DNA of 64,000 bases from an uncultured Pirellulaceae bacterium (GTDB lineage: Bacteria; Planctomycetota; Planctomycetia; Pirellulales; Pirellulaceae): contig CALDHM010000008.1 in NCBI GenBank assembly GCA_937941455.1, positions 1-64,000 on the forward strand, written 5' to 3'. Every line of letters begins with the position of its first letter. Within the stretch, counting starts at the first letter, position 1. Below are positions 57,024 to 64,000 of the stretch, one piece after another. Below the pieces are notes generated by a model. That model was given only the letters and a program-made list of their open reading frames with translations. It ran no database searches and was not told the DNA's origin. Made by a program: the position numbers and the translations under genes.

Positions 57024-57407
57024 TCAATTCTTGGCGTCGCGTCGGCTTTGATTGCGACGGCCCGCCGAAGCGACGTGTGCCTTGATGCTGATCGAGCCGC
57101 CGATTTTGGTTCGCGTCTGCGAAGCCATGGCGTTCAGTTCTCGATTGCGAGTGTTTTTCGACGGGGCTCCGCCACCTTTCGCGGCCTTCGGCGTTTTTGT
57201 CGCGATGGCAGCGCTCCCGGGAACGGTCGCCTGAATCGCTGCTCTTTTGGCCAGACGGTCGCGTCTGGTTTTCGCCGCCGAGACGGCAGCGGCTGGCGTT
57301 GCCTTCGGCTTGTTGGCGGCTGTTCGTTGCCCGGCCTTGGCCTTCGCCCCGCTGGCTGCTGACTTGGTTCGCGTGGATTTCGACGTGTTGTTTGATTGCT
57401 TGGCCAT
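57024..57407 (-). CDS. Histone-H1-like Lys/Ala-rich basic protein
   Basis: A 127-residue very basic protein, rich in Lys, Ala, Arg, Thr and Ser: MAKQSNNTSKSTRTKSAASG, AKAKAGQRTAANKPK, then a conserved-looking tail RTKIGGSISIKAHVASAG and RRNQSRRD. The composition matches bacterial H1-like or AlgP-like nucleoid proteins, with no folded domain evident. Start ATG 57407 is used. The upstream hairpin at 57438-57471 may be in its leader. DNA binding is inferred from composition only. Confidence 0.6.
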   Translation of the reverse strand: MAKQSNNTSKSTRTKSAASGAKAKAGQRTAANKPKATPAAAVSAAKTRRDRLAKRAAIQATVPGSAAIATKTPKAAKGGGAPSKNTRNRELNAMASQTRTKIGGSISIKAHVASAGRRNQSRRDAKN

Positions 57408-57437
57408 ACCCGAGTTCCTGATCGATGACGAAACAAA

Positions 57438-57471
57438 GAGAGTTCTGCAGGGAAGTTCCTGCAGCACTCTC
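57438..57471 (-). terminator. Terminator-like or leader hairpin upstream of the basic protein gene
   Basis: GAGAGT (57438-57443) and CTGCAGG (57445-57451) pair with CCTGCAG (57458-57464) and ACTCTC (57466-57471), with one mismatch and a 6-nt loop. On the minus strand it is followed by TTTGTTTC, a weak U tract. It could end the receiver-gene transcript or act as an attenuator in the leader of the gene at 57407. Confidence 0.45.
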
Positions 57472-57619
57472 TCCCATCAGCGAAGTCTATCAAGAGTGGC
57501 GCCGGGCCACAAGAAAGAGCGGCTGCGTTTTCTCGTTATCGCCTTAAACAATCGTCACCGACCATGAGAATACAAATTGCTCGTCGCTGCACTGGATTGC
57601 GGGTAGCTGCGCTAGGTCC

Positions 57620-58096
57620 CTAGCGCGCGGCCTGTGTCGATGCTGACGTCGGCTTGGAAAATTCTATCGAGCGCATCGGAATATGGGGTCGATTGATATG
57701 CGATTTGATCAAGTGGGGCATCCACAGGGATTTGTCGACCAAATCCAGTAGGACGTTCGCCGCGTAAGGTTTTTTCAAAAACAATGCCGTCCCGTTGTCG
57801 AAAATTCGCGAGGCCACACTCGGTATTTGCGATGACGACAGGAACATGATCGGGACGTCGCGACATGATTCAAGTTGACGCAATTGGCGGCCGAACGCGA
57901 CACCGTCCTGGCCGTCCAGATTGACATCGCAAATTACTAAATCGACGTTAATAGATTCGCACAGGGCTCTGGCCGTGGCTTGATCGTTGGCCGCATGGAT
58001 TTGGTAACCGTGAGCAGAGAGGATGCCTGTGGTGATCGCCAGAGCATGGGGGTGCGACTCGACGACCAGGATTACGGGGCTGGACAAACCATTCAT
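57620..58096 (-). CDS. Single-domain response regulator
   Basis: A 158-residue CheY-like receiver without an output domain. Phospho-acceptor D57 lies in VDLVICDVNLDGQDG. The Ser/Thr position is S87/S88 in MFLSSSQI, and the conserved Lys is K108/K109 in FLKKPY. The acidic pocket, normally DD or ED, reads E13-S14 in VVESHP, so metal binding may be weak. A C-terminal tail of about 30 residues (HINRPHIPMRS) is unlike a known domain. AGGAG lies 8 bp upstream of ATG 58096. No histidine kinase is near. Confidence 0.85.
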   Translation of the reverse strand: MNGLSSPVILVVESHPHALAITTGILSAHGYQIHAANDQATARALCESINVDLVICDVNLDGQDGVAFGRQLRQLESCRDVPIMFLSSSQIPSVASRIFDNGTALFLKKPYAANVLLDLVDKSLWMPHLIKSHINRPHIPMRSIEFSKPTSASTQAAR

Positions 58097-58297
58097 TGGA
58101 TCGGCTCCTGAAAAAAAGCAGTTCGCCACCAATCCTTGAGCTGTTTTCGATCCGAACTCCATCCATTTTTTCGGATGTCCGCTACTTGCGGACTATCGGT
58201 TTATCGTCCCGGCCGCCGCGCTTGCTTCACGAGCAGGTAAGGTTTCTGTAAAAATGAGAGTTTTCGTAGTCCCTATAATCCGCAATTCTGGCAATTG

Positions 58298-60238
58298 ATG
58301 TCCAAGCAATTCATTCTCGGCACGGCGGGGCATATCGATCACGGAAAATCATCGCTAATTCGCGCTTTAACGGGAATCGACCCGGACCGGCTGCCCGAGG
58401 AGAAACAGCGGGGGATCACGATCGAACTAGGTTATGCTTTTCTCGACCTGGATGATATCCACCTGGGGATCGTCGACGTTCCCGGCCACGAAAAATTCAT
58501 TCGTCAGATGTTGGCCGGGGCCACCGGCATGGACTTGGTCATGCTTGTAGTGGCAGCTGATGATTCAATCAAGCAACAGACGCGTGAGCACATGGACATC
58601 CTACGTCTGCTGGAGATCCACGAAGGGATCATCGCCTTGACCAAGATCGACTTGGTGGAACCGGATTGGCTCGATTTGGTGGAAACGGAGGTTCGGGAGC
58701 TAACCCAAGGCACGTTCCTGGAGGACGCGGAGATCATCCGAGTCAGCAGCAAAACGGGCGCCGGGTTGGACGACCTGCGGCAAGGGCTTTTCCGCGCGGC
58801 CTGCCGAGTTGATGCAACTCGCCGCGCCGCGGAAAACGGACCGTTCCGTATGGCGATCGACCGCAGCTTCACCATGGAGGGCTTCGGCGCGGTTGTTACC
58901 GGCAGTGTGAGTAGTGGTTCGGTCAGCGTCGGAGATGTCGTGGAACTCCAGCCAGCGCAAATCGAAGTCCGCGTGCGAGGGTTGCAAACACGAGACACAC
59001 CTGTCCCCAAAGTTTCGCGTGGGCAACGAGCGGCGGTCAATGTTTCGGGCCTGCGGCATTCTGAGATTCCACGCGGAAATGAGCTGGCCAGTGTGGGGTA
59101 TTTGCGGACAACCAAACAAGCGGCAGTAGACTTACTGGTGCTGCCCAGCATGGAACGTCCGCTGAAGGACCGTACGCGAATCCGATTCCATATCGGCACC
59201 GCGGCTGTTCCGGGGGTGATACGATTTCCCAAGGACAACCCGGAATTGCAACCGGGTCAACGGCGGATGGCAATGGTTTACCTCAACGGACCGATCGTGG
59301 CGACCTGGGGGCAACCATTTGTGATCCGCCTGGAATCGCCGCTGCGGACTCTTGGGGGGGGCCGAATCGCCTTCCCAGCACATCTGGCGACCAATCGTCC
59401 GACCCCACGCGATTGGCAGTATCTCGAACAGGCGATGTCAAATGATCCCCAGCTGCGGATCAGCGCAGCGGCTTATCTGGCGGCGTTTTCGCTTTGGCAA
59501 GTTGCGGATGTGATGCGTTGGACTGGGATCGCGGAGGCAGCGGCGGTGATCGACGCGTTGATTGCAGAAGGAACGATTGTCCGAATCCCACTCAGCAAGG
59601 AACGAACGTGGCTGCTCCATGCAGAACGGATGTCGGAGATTCGCGACTGGATCGTGGCCCAGTTGAGGAAATTGCATCAAGAATTTCCCTTGCGGTTAGG
59701 CCACGTTGTCTCTGAGGTGCAGAGTCGGTTGCATTTCATTCCTGAGCCGGAATTGTTTCATCGCGCGCTCGAGGGTTTACTCGCAGATAAAATCGTTCGC
59801 AAGGTTGGCAACCTTGTTGCCCTGGAGGGCTTCGGACCGAAATTGAGCAGGGGCGAGACGCAACTCTATTTCGAGTTGATTGAGAAAATTCGGGGAGTCG
59901 GACTCAAAGTCGACTCCCCTAAGTCTCTTGCCGCAGAAGTGTCCAAAAATCGCGATTCGGTACCGCAGTTATTGAAGCTGGCCGTCGATTCGGGAATCTT
60001 AATTGCGATTTCCGACGATTGGATCATTCATCGCGATACATTGGCGGCGGTTCAAGAACGGTTGCGGGAGGCCTTTCGCGAACAGTCCACGCTGACAGTT
60101 TCCGACATCCGTACCTTGCTCGACGTCAGCCGCAAATACGCGGTACCTTTATGCGAGTACTTGGACAAGGTCAACTTCACGATCCGCAATGGCGATTTCC
60201 GGACGTTGGCTGGGGCCGGGACTTCAGAAACGTATTGA
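58298..60238 (+). CDS. selB: Selenocysteine-specific elongation factor SelB
   Basis: A 646-residue GTPase that delivers Sec-tRNA(Sec) to UGA codons with a SECIS hairpin. The GTPase domain begins GTAGHIDHGKSSLIRALTG (G1), with RGITIELGYA (G2), DVPGHEKF (G3) and TKIDLVE (G4). Domains II and III follow, then winged-helix repeats near the C-terminus (AEVSKNRDSVPQLLKLAV, LTVSDIRTLLDVSRKYAVPL). ATG 58298 is used rather than the adjacent TTG. selA, selD and tRNA(Sec) genes are not in the window, and no selenoprotein was identified here. Confidence 0.94.
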   Translation: MSKQFILGTAGHIDHGKSSLIRALTGIDPDRLPEEKQRGITIELGYAFLDLDDIHLGIVDVPGHEKFIRQMLAGATGMDLVMLVVAADDSIKQQTREHMDILRLLEIHEGIIALTKIDLVEPDWLDLVETEVRELTQGTFLEDAEIIRVSSKTGAGLDDLRQGLFRAACRVDATRRAAENGPFRMAIDRSFTMEGFGAVVTGSVSSGSVSVGDVVELQPAQIEVRVRGLQTRDTPVPKVSRGQRAAVNVSGLRHSEIPRGNELASVGYLRTTKQAAVDLLVLPSMERPLKDRTRIRFHIGTAAVPGVIRFPKDNPELQPGQRRMAMVYLNGPIVATWGQPFVIRLESPLRTLGGGRIAFPAHLATNRPTPRDWQYLEQAMSNDPQLRISAAAYLAAFSLWQVADVMRWTGIAEAAAVIDALIAEGTIVRIPLSKERTWLLHAERMSEIRDWIVAQLRKLHQEFPLRLGHVVSEVQSRLHFIPEPELFHRALEGLLADKIVRKVGNLVALEGFGPKLSRGETQLYFELIEKIRGVGLKVDSPKSLAAEVSKNRDSVPQLLKLAVDSGILIAISDDWIIHRDTLAAVQERLREAFREQSTLTVSDIRTLLDVSRKYAVPLCEYLDKVNFTIRNGDFRTLAGAGTSETY

Positions 60239-60447
60239 AGACGACAGATCTCGGCGGCCACGAAAGCTGTGCTATTGTTTGCAATTGCGCAAATTGCCCA
60301 ACCGTAACGCCTTTTGGGCATAAGAATTCGGTGAATTAGGATCAAGGTTGTCTTTGAGAAATTCTCAACAGTATTACAATAGGGAGTAGAATTGGGAAAC
60401 CCCGCGAGCGGCTGGGGAGGGTCAGGTAAAGGTGGAACTGCTAGCGT

Positions 60448-61014
60448 ATGGACCCCTATCAAGTTTTGGAGCTAGATCGTTCGGCCACACGCGATGATTT
60501 GCGGAGAGCCTACCGACGATTGTCAGCGATCCACCATCCGGACTTGGGTGGCGAGTTGCAGACCTTTCAGAAACTGCAACGAGCCGCCGAGATGTTGGAA
60601 CTCGAGTTGGCGAGCCTCGAACAGCAGGCAGCGGATCCTGTCGAGCGGCAGAAACGACCCTCGGCCTGGCAACGATATATCGAACTCACTCTGATCTCGA
60701 TTTCGATACTCGTCATTCTCGGGATGATCGGCACCTCGATTACTCTGTGGTGGGTGGCCAACGAGCGAGACCGGCAACGAAACGAAGCGATTGCTGAACG
60801 CGTTCTGAACGACCCGTCGATCAAACAAGAGATTCAGCCAGGCGCTCGGTTACAGCAGAAGGTTATCAATGAGGTACAGGATGCAAATCGTGTATCGGTT
60901 CGCAGGGTGGTAGTATCGGAGGACGGGGTAGCTGTACCCGTCGACCCGAAGTTACTCGATTCCGGCGACGGCGAAGGTCATGCGCCCAAGTGGTTGCATG
61001 ATCAGCAAGAGTGA
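60448..61014 (+). CDS. J-domain protein with membrane helix
   Basis: A 188-residue protein. Residues 1-65 are a J-domain: MDPYQVLELDRSATRDDLRR and AYRRLSAIHHPDLGGELQTF, with the HPD motif needed to stimulate DnaK. A single membrane helix lies at about 80-105 (LTLISISILVILGMIGTSITLWW), followed by a charged tail with no known domain. The J-domain should face the cytoplasm to meet DnaK. No dnaK or grpE is nearby. ATG 60448 begins the conserved MDPYQVLEL. Confidence 0.85.
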   Translation: MDPYQVLELDRSATRDDLRRAYRRLSAIHHPDLGGELQTFQKLQRAAEMLELELASLEQQAADPVERQKRPSAWQRYIELTLISISILVILGMIGTSITLWWVANERDRQRNEAIAERVLNDPSIKQEIQPGARLQQKVINEVQDANRVSVRRVVVSEDGVAVPVDPKLLDSGDGEGHAPKWLHDQQE

Positions 61015-61128
61015 TGGTGTTATCGGATAGCTTGCCCTGCGCTACCGCGGAGTGGTTCAGTTCGTCACGAGAGGACCGGCTTAGTCGCGGGCGTCTGTCA
61101 ATGAGGCTCCGCGTCATGCCTTACGCAT

Positions 61129-61164
61129 AAAAAAAAAGGCCGAGTTCCCTTCCGAGAACTCGGC
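61129..61164 (-). terminator. Intrinsic terminator (minus strand)
   Basis: A perfect 9-bp stem (61139-61147 with 61156-61164) is followed on the minus strand by nine T residues at 61137-61129. No minus-strand protein gene ends here, so it probably ends the structured RNA listed above. Confidence 0.82.
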
Positions 61165-61272
61165 TTTCCGTTGTATCCTCTGGGCATCGGAGCGACGAGC
61201 GCCCCGATGCCCAGACAAAGCTCAGCCGTGAGCACGTGTTGAAAGGGTTGACCCAGATACCTCTTCAACACG
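61129..61272 (-). ncRNA. Candidate structured small RNA with own terminator
   Basis: On the minus strand four hairpins follow one another. H1 at 61272-61235 (CGTGTTGAA / TTCAACACG, 9 bp, extendable). H2 at 61233-61220 (GCTCA / TGAGC). H3 at 61214-61180 (CTGGGCATCGG / CCGATGCCCAG, 11 bp). The last at 61164-61139 (GCCGAGTTC / GAACTCGGC) is followed by nine T residues (61137-61129), a textbook intrinsic terminator. No protein-coding frame on this strand looks real, so a noncoding RNA is the simplest reading. It is not recognisable as tmRNA, RNase P RNA, SRP RNA or a tRNA. The 5' end and promoter are unknown. Confidence 0.5.
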
Positions 61273-61698
61273 AAAAAAGCTCTGACCCAGGAGGGAGGGT
61301 TTAATCCGAGGTTCCCGCTTCCTCGAACCAAATCGACTGAGCTGAGAAATGGCTTTTTCGCGGCAACCAACTGGCTGCACGTGGCGGTAGAAATAGCGAG
61401 TTGCGGCGGACGTTGCAATATCGATTGGGACGAAATTCGGAAAATTATTTTGCGGACAATCGTCGCTTTGACCTTCGGCATCACGACTTAGTCGGGATTG
61501 CTGCGAAACCGGGCGAAAAAACGGCAATTTTTCCGGGGATTAGGCCCGCGTTCGGCTTGGCGAAGGGCTTGAGGGATCAGACAGCGGTGGGGTAGAATCC
61601 TGCTAGCTCTCGGGAGGAGCACCCCGCAAAATCGGCCTTCGGTTGATCTGCGGACCCCGCATAGGCAATAAATTTCGAGCGAACTGCAGAGCGTAACG

Positions 61699-62853
61699 AT
61701 GAAAAACCTCTTGCTGATTGTTTCATTCGTCATTGGCTGCTTGATTACCGTCGTGATTCGCCAAGATAGCTTGAAGCAATCTTCGATCGGAAGTGAGATT
61801 TCCATTGCGGCCAAAGACGAATTCGTGGTGGCGCCTTACGGAAAAACCAGTCGCGGCGAAGCGGTGACCAGTTTTTCGATGCAGAATAAAAATGGCTTGA
61901 AACTTCAAATGATCGACTACGGCGCGACCGTAGTGCGGCTCGAGACTCCCGATCGCCAGGGAAAATTGGCGAATATTGTTTTGACCTGCCCGGATATTGC
62001 CGGCTTCGAAACCTGTACCATGTATTTCAACGGATCGGTCGGGCGCTACTGCAACCGAATCGCCGGAGGACGTTTTTCCATTAAAGACCAGACATACCAA
62101 CTCGCCCGGAACAACGGCGAGCACCACCTGCACGGCGGTCAACGCGGCTTTGACAAACTCATGTGGAAGGGGGAACCTTTCACGACCTCAGGGGCCCGCG
62201 GTGTTGTGTTTACTTTGCACAGCCCCGATGGTGATGAAGGCTACCCGGGCAACCTGAAGGTCACCGCCACCTATACGTTGACCGACAAGGATGAATTGAT
62301 TGTCGAATTTCGAGCGACCACCGACAAAACCACCCCTGTTTCGTTGACCAATCACAATTACTGGAACCTCGCGGGTGGGGGAACCATTCTCAATCACCAA
62401 TTGCAATTGTTCGCGGATCGATACCTTCCGGTCGACGAAGGTGGTATCCCGACGGGCGAATTGCGACCCGTGGCTAATTCACCATTCGATTTTCTCAAGC
62501 CCCACGAGATCGGGGCGCGATTCGGGGAACTCGAGGGTGAGCCGATTGGCTACGATCACTGTTATGAGATCAATGGCAGGCCCGGAGATATGCGGCTGGC
62601 GGCTCGGGTGCAGGATCCATCGTCGGGTCGTGTGATGGAAATCAAATCCACGGAATCGGGCATCCAGTTCTACACAGGAAAATTTTTGGATGGCACGCCG
62701 GCCAGCGGAGGCTACCCGCAGTACTCTGGCTTCTGTCTCGAAACGCAACATTTTCCGGACAGCCCCAATCAACCGAAATTTCCTTCGCCATTTTTGAATC
62801 CCGGCGAAACCTACTTCCACAAAACAATCCATTCGTTTAGCGTCGTGAAGTAG
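61699..62853 (+). CDS. galM: Exported aldose 1-epimerase
   Basis: A 384-residue mutarotase interconverting alpha and beta anomers of hexoses. N-terminal hydrophobic residues 3-20 (NLLLIVSFVIGCLITVVI) form a signal peptide or anchor with a possible lipobox Cys, unlike the cytoplasmic E. coli enzyme. The catalytic domain has FNGSVGRYCNRIAGGRF, NNGEHHLHGGQRGFDKLMW, the catalytic His in LTNHNYWNLAG and the catalytic Glu in CLETQHFPDSPNQPKFPS. ATG 61699 opens the protein. It stands alone between the RNA candidate and a glycosyltransferase gene. Confidence 0.92.
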   Translation: MKNLLLIVSFVIGCLITVVIRQDSLKQSSIGSEISIAAKDEFVVAPYGKTSRGEAVTSFSMQNKNGLKLQMIDYGATVVRLETPDRQGKLANIVLTCPDIAGFETCTMYFNGSVGRYCNRIAGGRFSIKDQTYQLARNNGEHHLHGGQRGFDKLMWKGEPFTTSGARGVVFTLHSPDGDEGYPGNLKVTATYTLTDKDELIVEFRATTDKTTPVSLTNHNYWNLAGGGTILNHQLQLFADRYLPVDEGGIPTGELRPVANSPFDFLKPHEIGARFGELEGEPIGYDHCYEINGRPGDMRLAARVQDPSSGRVMEIKSTESGIQFYTGKFLDGTPASGGYPQYSGFCLETQHFPDSPNQPKFPSPFLNPGETYFHKTIHSFSVVK

Positions 62854-62929
62854 CCGCGTTATATTCGGGAACTAGAGAGATTGACGCCCGCTCTCGTCAA
62901 CTACCAGGAACGCCGAGCGGGCGACGTTG

Positions 62930-63088
62930 ATGCCCCACGCCAACAACTGCCCCATCGCCCGCTCCACTGCATCTGTTGGTTCGTCAGGGATTTTTGGTGT
63001 CGTTTCCGTCGCACTCGTACTCTGCATCGCGGCGGCACTCGTACTCGATTCGATCGTCGGCTTAGGTTTCCTTCGTCGGCTCTCCTAG
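62930..63088 (+). CDS. Possible small membrane protein
   Basis: A 52-residue frame from ATG 62930 to TAG 63086-63088. It encodes one strongly hydrophobic stretch (GVVSVALVLCIAAALVLDSIVG) followed by LRRLS, the pattern of a small single-helix protein. GAGCGGG stands upstream. An inverted repeat GCCCGCTC / GAGCGGGC overlaps the region before it. No family is recognised and the frame could be chance. Confidence 0.3.
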   Translation: MPHANNCPIARSTASVGSSGIFGVVSVALVLCIAAALVLDSIVGLGFLRRLS

Positions 63089-63217
63089 GATCAAATCGCT
63101 AGCGGCGCGACGCCGCTAGCAAAATCTTGCATTGACCCGCGTCGAGCTGCGAGATAGCTTACGATCAGCCCCGCTACCCATCGATTCATCCAGCTCGCAA
63201 ATTCCGTTTGTGGACTT

Positions 63218-64000
63218 ATGAAACAACCTTTGACCCTGCTGATTCCTTGCCGAAATGAGCGGCTGAATATCGGGCCTTGTATTGAAAGTGCCATCGCCAT
63301 CGCCGACGAAGTCTTGGTAGCCGATTCGCTGTCCAGCGACAATACGGTGGCGATCGCCAAAAGTTATCCCAAAGTGAGGGTTATACAGCGCGAATACATC
63401 ACCAGTGGCGATTTCAAGAATTGGGCTATCCCCCAAGCGGCCCACGAGTGGATTCTTCTGCTCGATGCTGATGAACGCGCAACGCCGGCGTTGTTGCAAG
63501 AGATTTTCTTAGAGCTTTCCCGTGGACCGATGAAGGATGGTTACCGCATCTATCGCGACAACCATTTCATGGGGCATCGCGTTTATCACGGGGACGCGAA
63601 AACGGATTCGGTGATCCGGCTATTTCGTAGGGACGCCTGCCGATACCAAGGCCCGAGCGACCACGGTGAAATCGCGCTTCCTGCCAGTCGCGTCGGATGT
63701 CTCAAGGGGCGGTTGCTGCATTACACTACATGGAGTTACAACCACTTGTTGGCGAAGTACAATCGCTACACGAGTTTGCAAGCTCAACAATGGGCCGATT
63801 CCAAGCGAGATGCCAGCTACTTTAACTTGCTGGTTCGGCCTATGTGGCGTTTCTTCCGCGAGTTCATCCTGCAAGGCGGTTTTCGCGACGGCAAAATCGG
63901 CGTGCAACAAGCTTGGCTTGCCGCTTTCTATTCGTTTCAAAAACAGGCGCGACTCTGGGAACTCAATCACGCCCTCGAGCAGCCGATTCCTCCGAACGCC
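63218..64000 (+). CDS. Family 2 glycosyltransferase, WaaE/KdtX-like (cut by window end)
   Basis: The frame from ATG 63218 stays open to the window end, giving 261 residues. It has the GT-A start TLLIPCRNERLNIGPCIES, the VADSLSSDNTVAIAK segment (family usual DSGSTDxT), WILLLDADER with the DxD motif, and the acceptor-side GDAKTDSVIRLF and DHGEI segments. This pattern matches WaaE/KdtX-type transferases of LPS or capsule core assembly; the sugar is unknown. The upstream TGGAC is a weak ribosome site. The C-terminus lies outside the window. Confidence 0.87.
   Translation, partial: MKQPLTLLIPCRNERLNIGPCIESAIAIADEVLVADSLSSDNTVAIAKSYPKVRVIQREYITSGDFKNWAIPQAAHEWILLLDADERATPALLQEIFLELSRGPMKDGYRIYRDNHFMGHRVYHGDAKTDSVIRLFRRDACRYQGPSDHGEIALPASRVGCLKGRLLHYTTWSYNHLLAKYNRYTSLQAQQWADSKRDASYFNLLVRPMWRFFREFILQGGFRDGKIGVQQAWLAAFYSFQKQARLWELNHALEQPIPPNA

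Noticed and set aside
57134-57493. Alternative minus-strand frames over the H1-like gene
   Set aside because: They are shadows; only the 57024-57407 frame gives the coherent Lys/Ala-rich composition and a conserved-looking C-terminus.
61098-61484. 128-residue minus-strand frame over the RNA candidate
   Set aside because: It reads through four hairpins and the terminator, with no ribosome site; the RNA structure explains the sequence better.

Overview
The window looks like planctomycete chromosome, probably Pirellulales. The evidence is a very large CxxCH protein of the planctomycete DUF1549/DUF1553 type (10169-13333), a 23S-5S rRNA unit without a 16S gene beside it, LL-diaminopimelate aminotransferase, an uridylyltransferase-only GlmU, many GTG and TTG starts, and short GC-rich palindromic repeats between genes. 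No phage, integrase or transposase gene was seen. The assignment rests on gene content read by eye, not on a database search.

Layout. 1-3819: the end of an unknown gene, then the 5S and 23S rRNA genes on the minus strand with a terminator. The 23S gene holds a 327-nt group I intron at the position equivalent to E. coli U1931. 3820-5144 is gene-free. 5145-18862: TlpA-like thioredoxin, inorganic pyrophosphatase, an AbgT-type transporter carrying a PDZ insert, the DUF1549/DUF1553 protein, a SpoU RNA methylase coupled to an alpha/beta hydrolase, a family 2 glycosyltransferase and QueG. 19278-19821 is a broken DUF1648 membrane protein gene. 19927-25780 is an accessory exporter cluster: Cys-rich secreted protein, FtsX-type permease, Cys-bearing lipoprotein, HlyD-type adaptor, LolD/MacB-type ATPase and a second FtsX-type permease.

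26786-31317 encodes a two-gene molybdoenzyme complex: an iron-sulfur/NrfD fusion and a catalytic subunit. 32766-42294 is mostly housekeeping: mgtE and ispG, then the minus-strand run rplY-pth-rpsF-ssb-rplI (rpsR missing), and on the plus strand a GroES-like gene, a degenerate HAD gene, glmU(N) and prs. 42701-44523 is a sodium symporter with its 41-residue MetS-type subunit. 44948-50746 holds a small multidrug-export family protein coupled to a family 5 uracil-DNA glycosylase, a CPBP protease, dapL and a threonine-dehydrogenase-like gene. 51426-55411 is a potassium cluster (KtrB, KtrA and a K+ channel with two RCK units). 55605-64000 has a PQQ-repeat protein, a small histone-H1-like protein, a lone receiver protein, SelB, a membrane J-domain protein, a candidate structured RNA with its own terminator, aldose 1-epimerase and a glycosyltransferase cut by the window end.

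Most striking are the 23S group I intron, the pseudogene whose lesions can be read off exactly (UGA codon plus 16-bp duplication), the four-hairpin RNA candidate at 61129-61272, a dispersed terminal-inverted-repeat element, and the Cys-rich exporter cluster.
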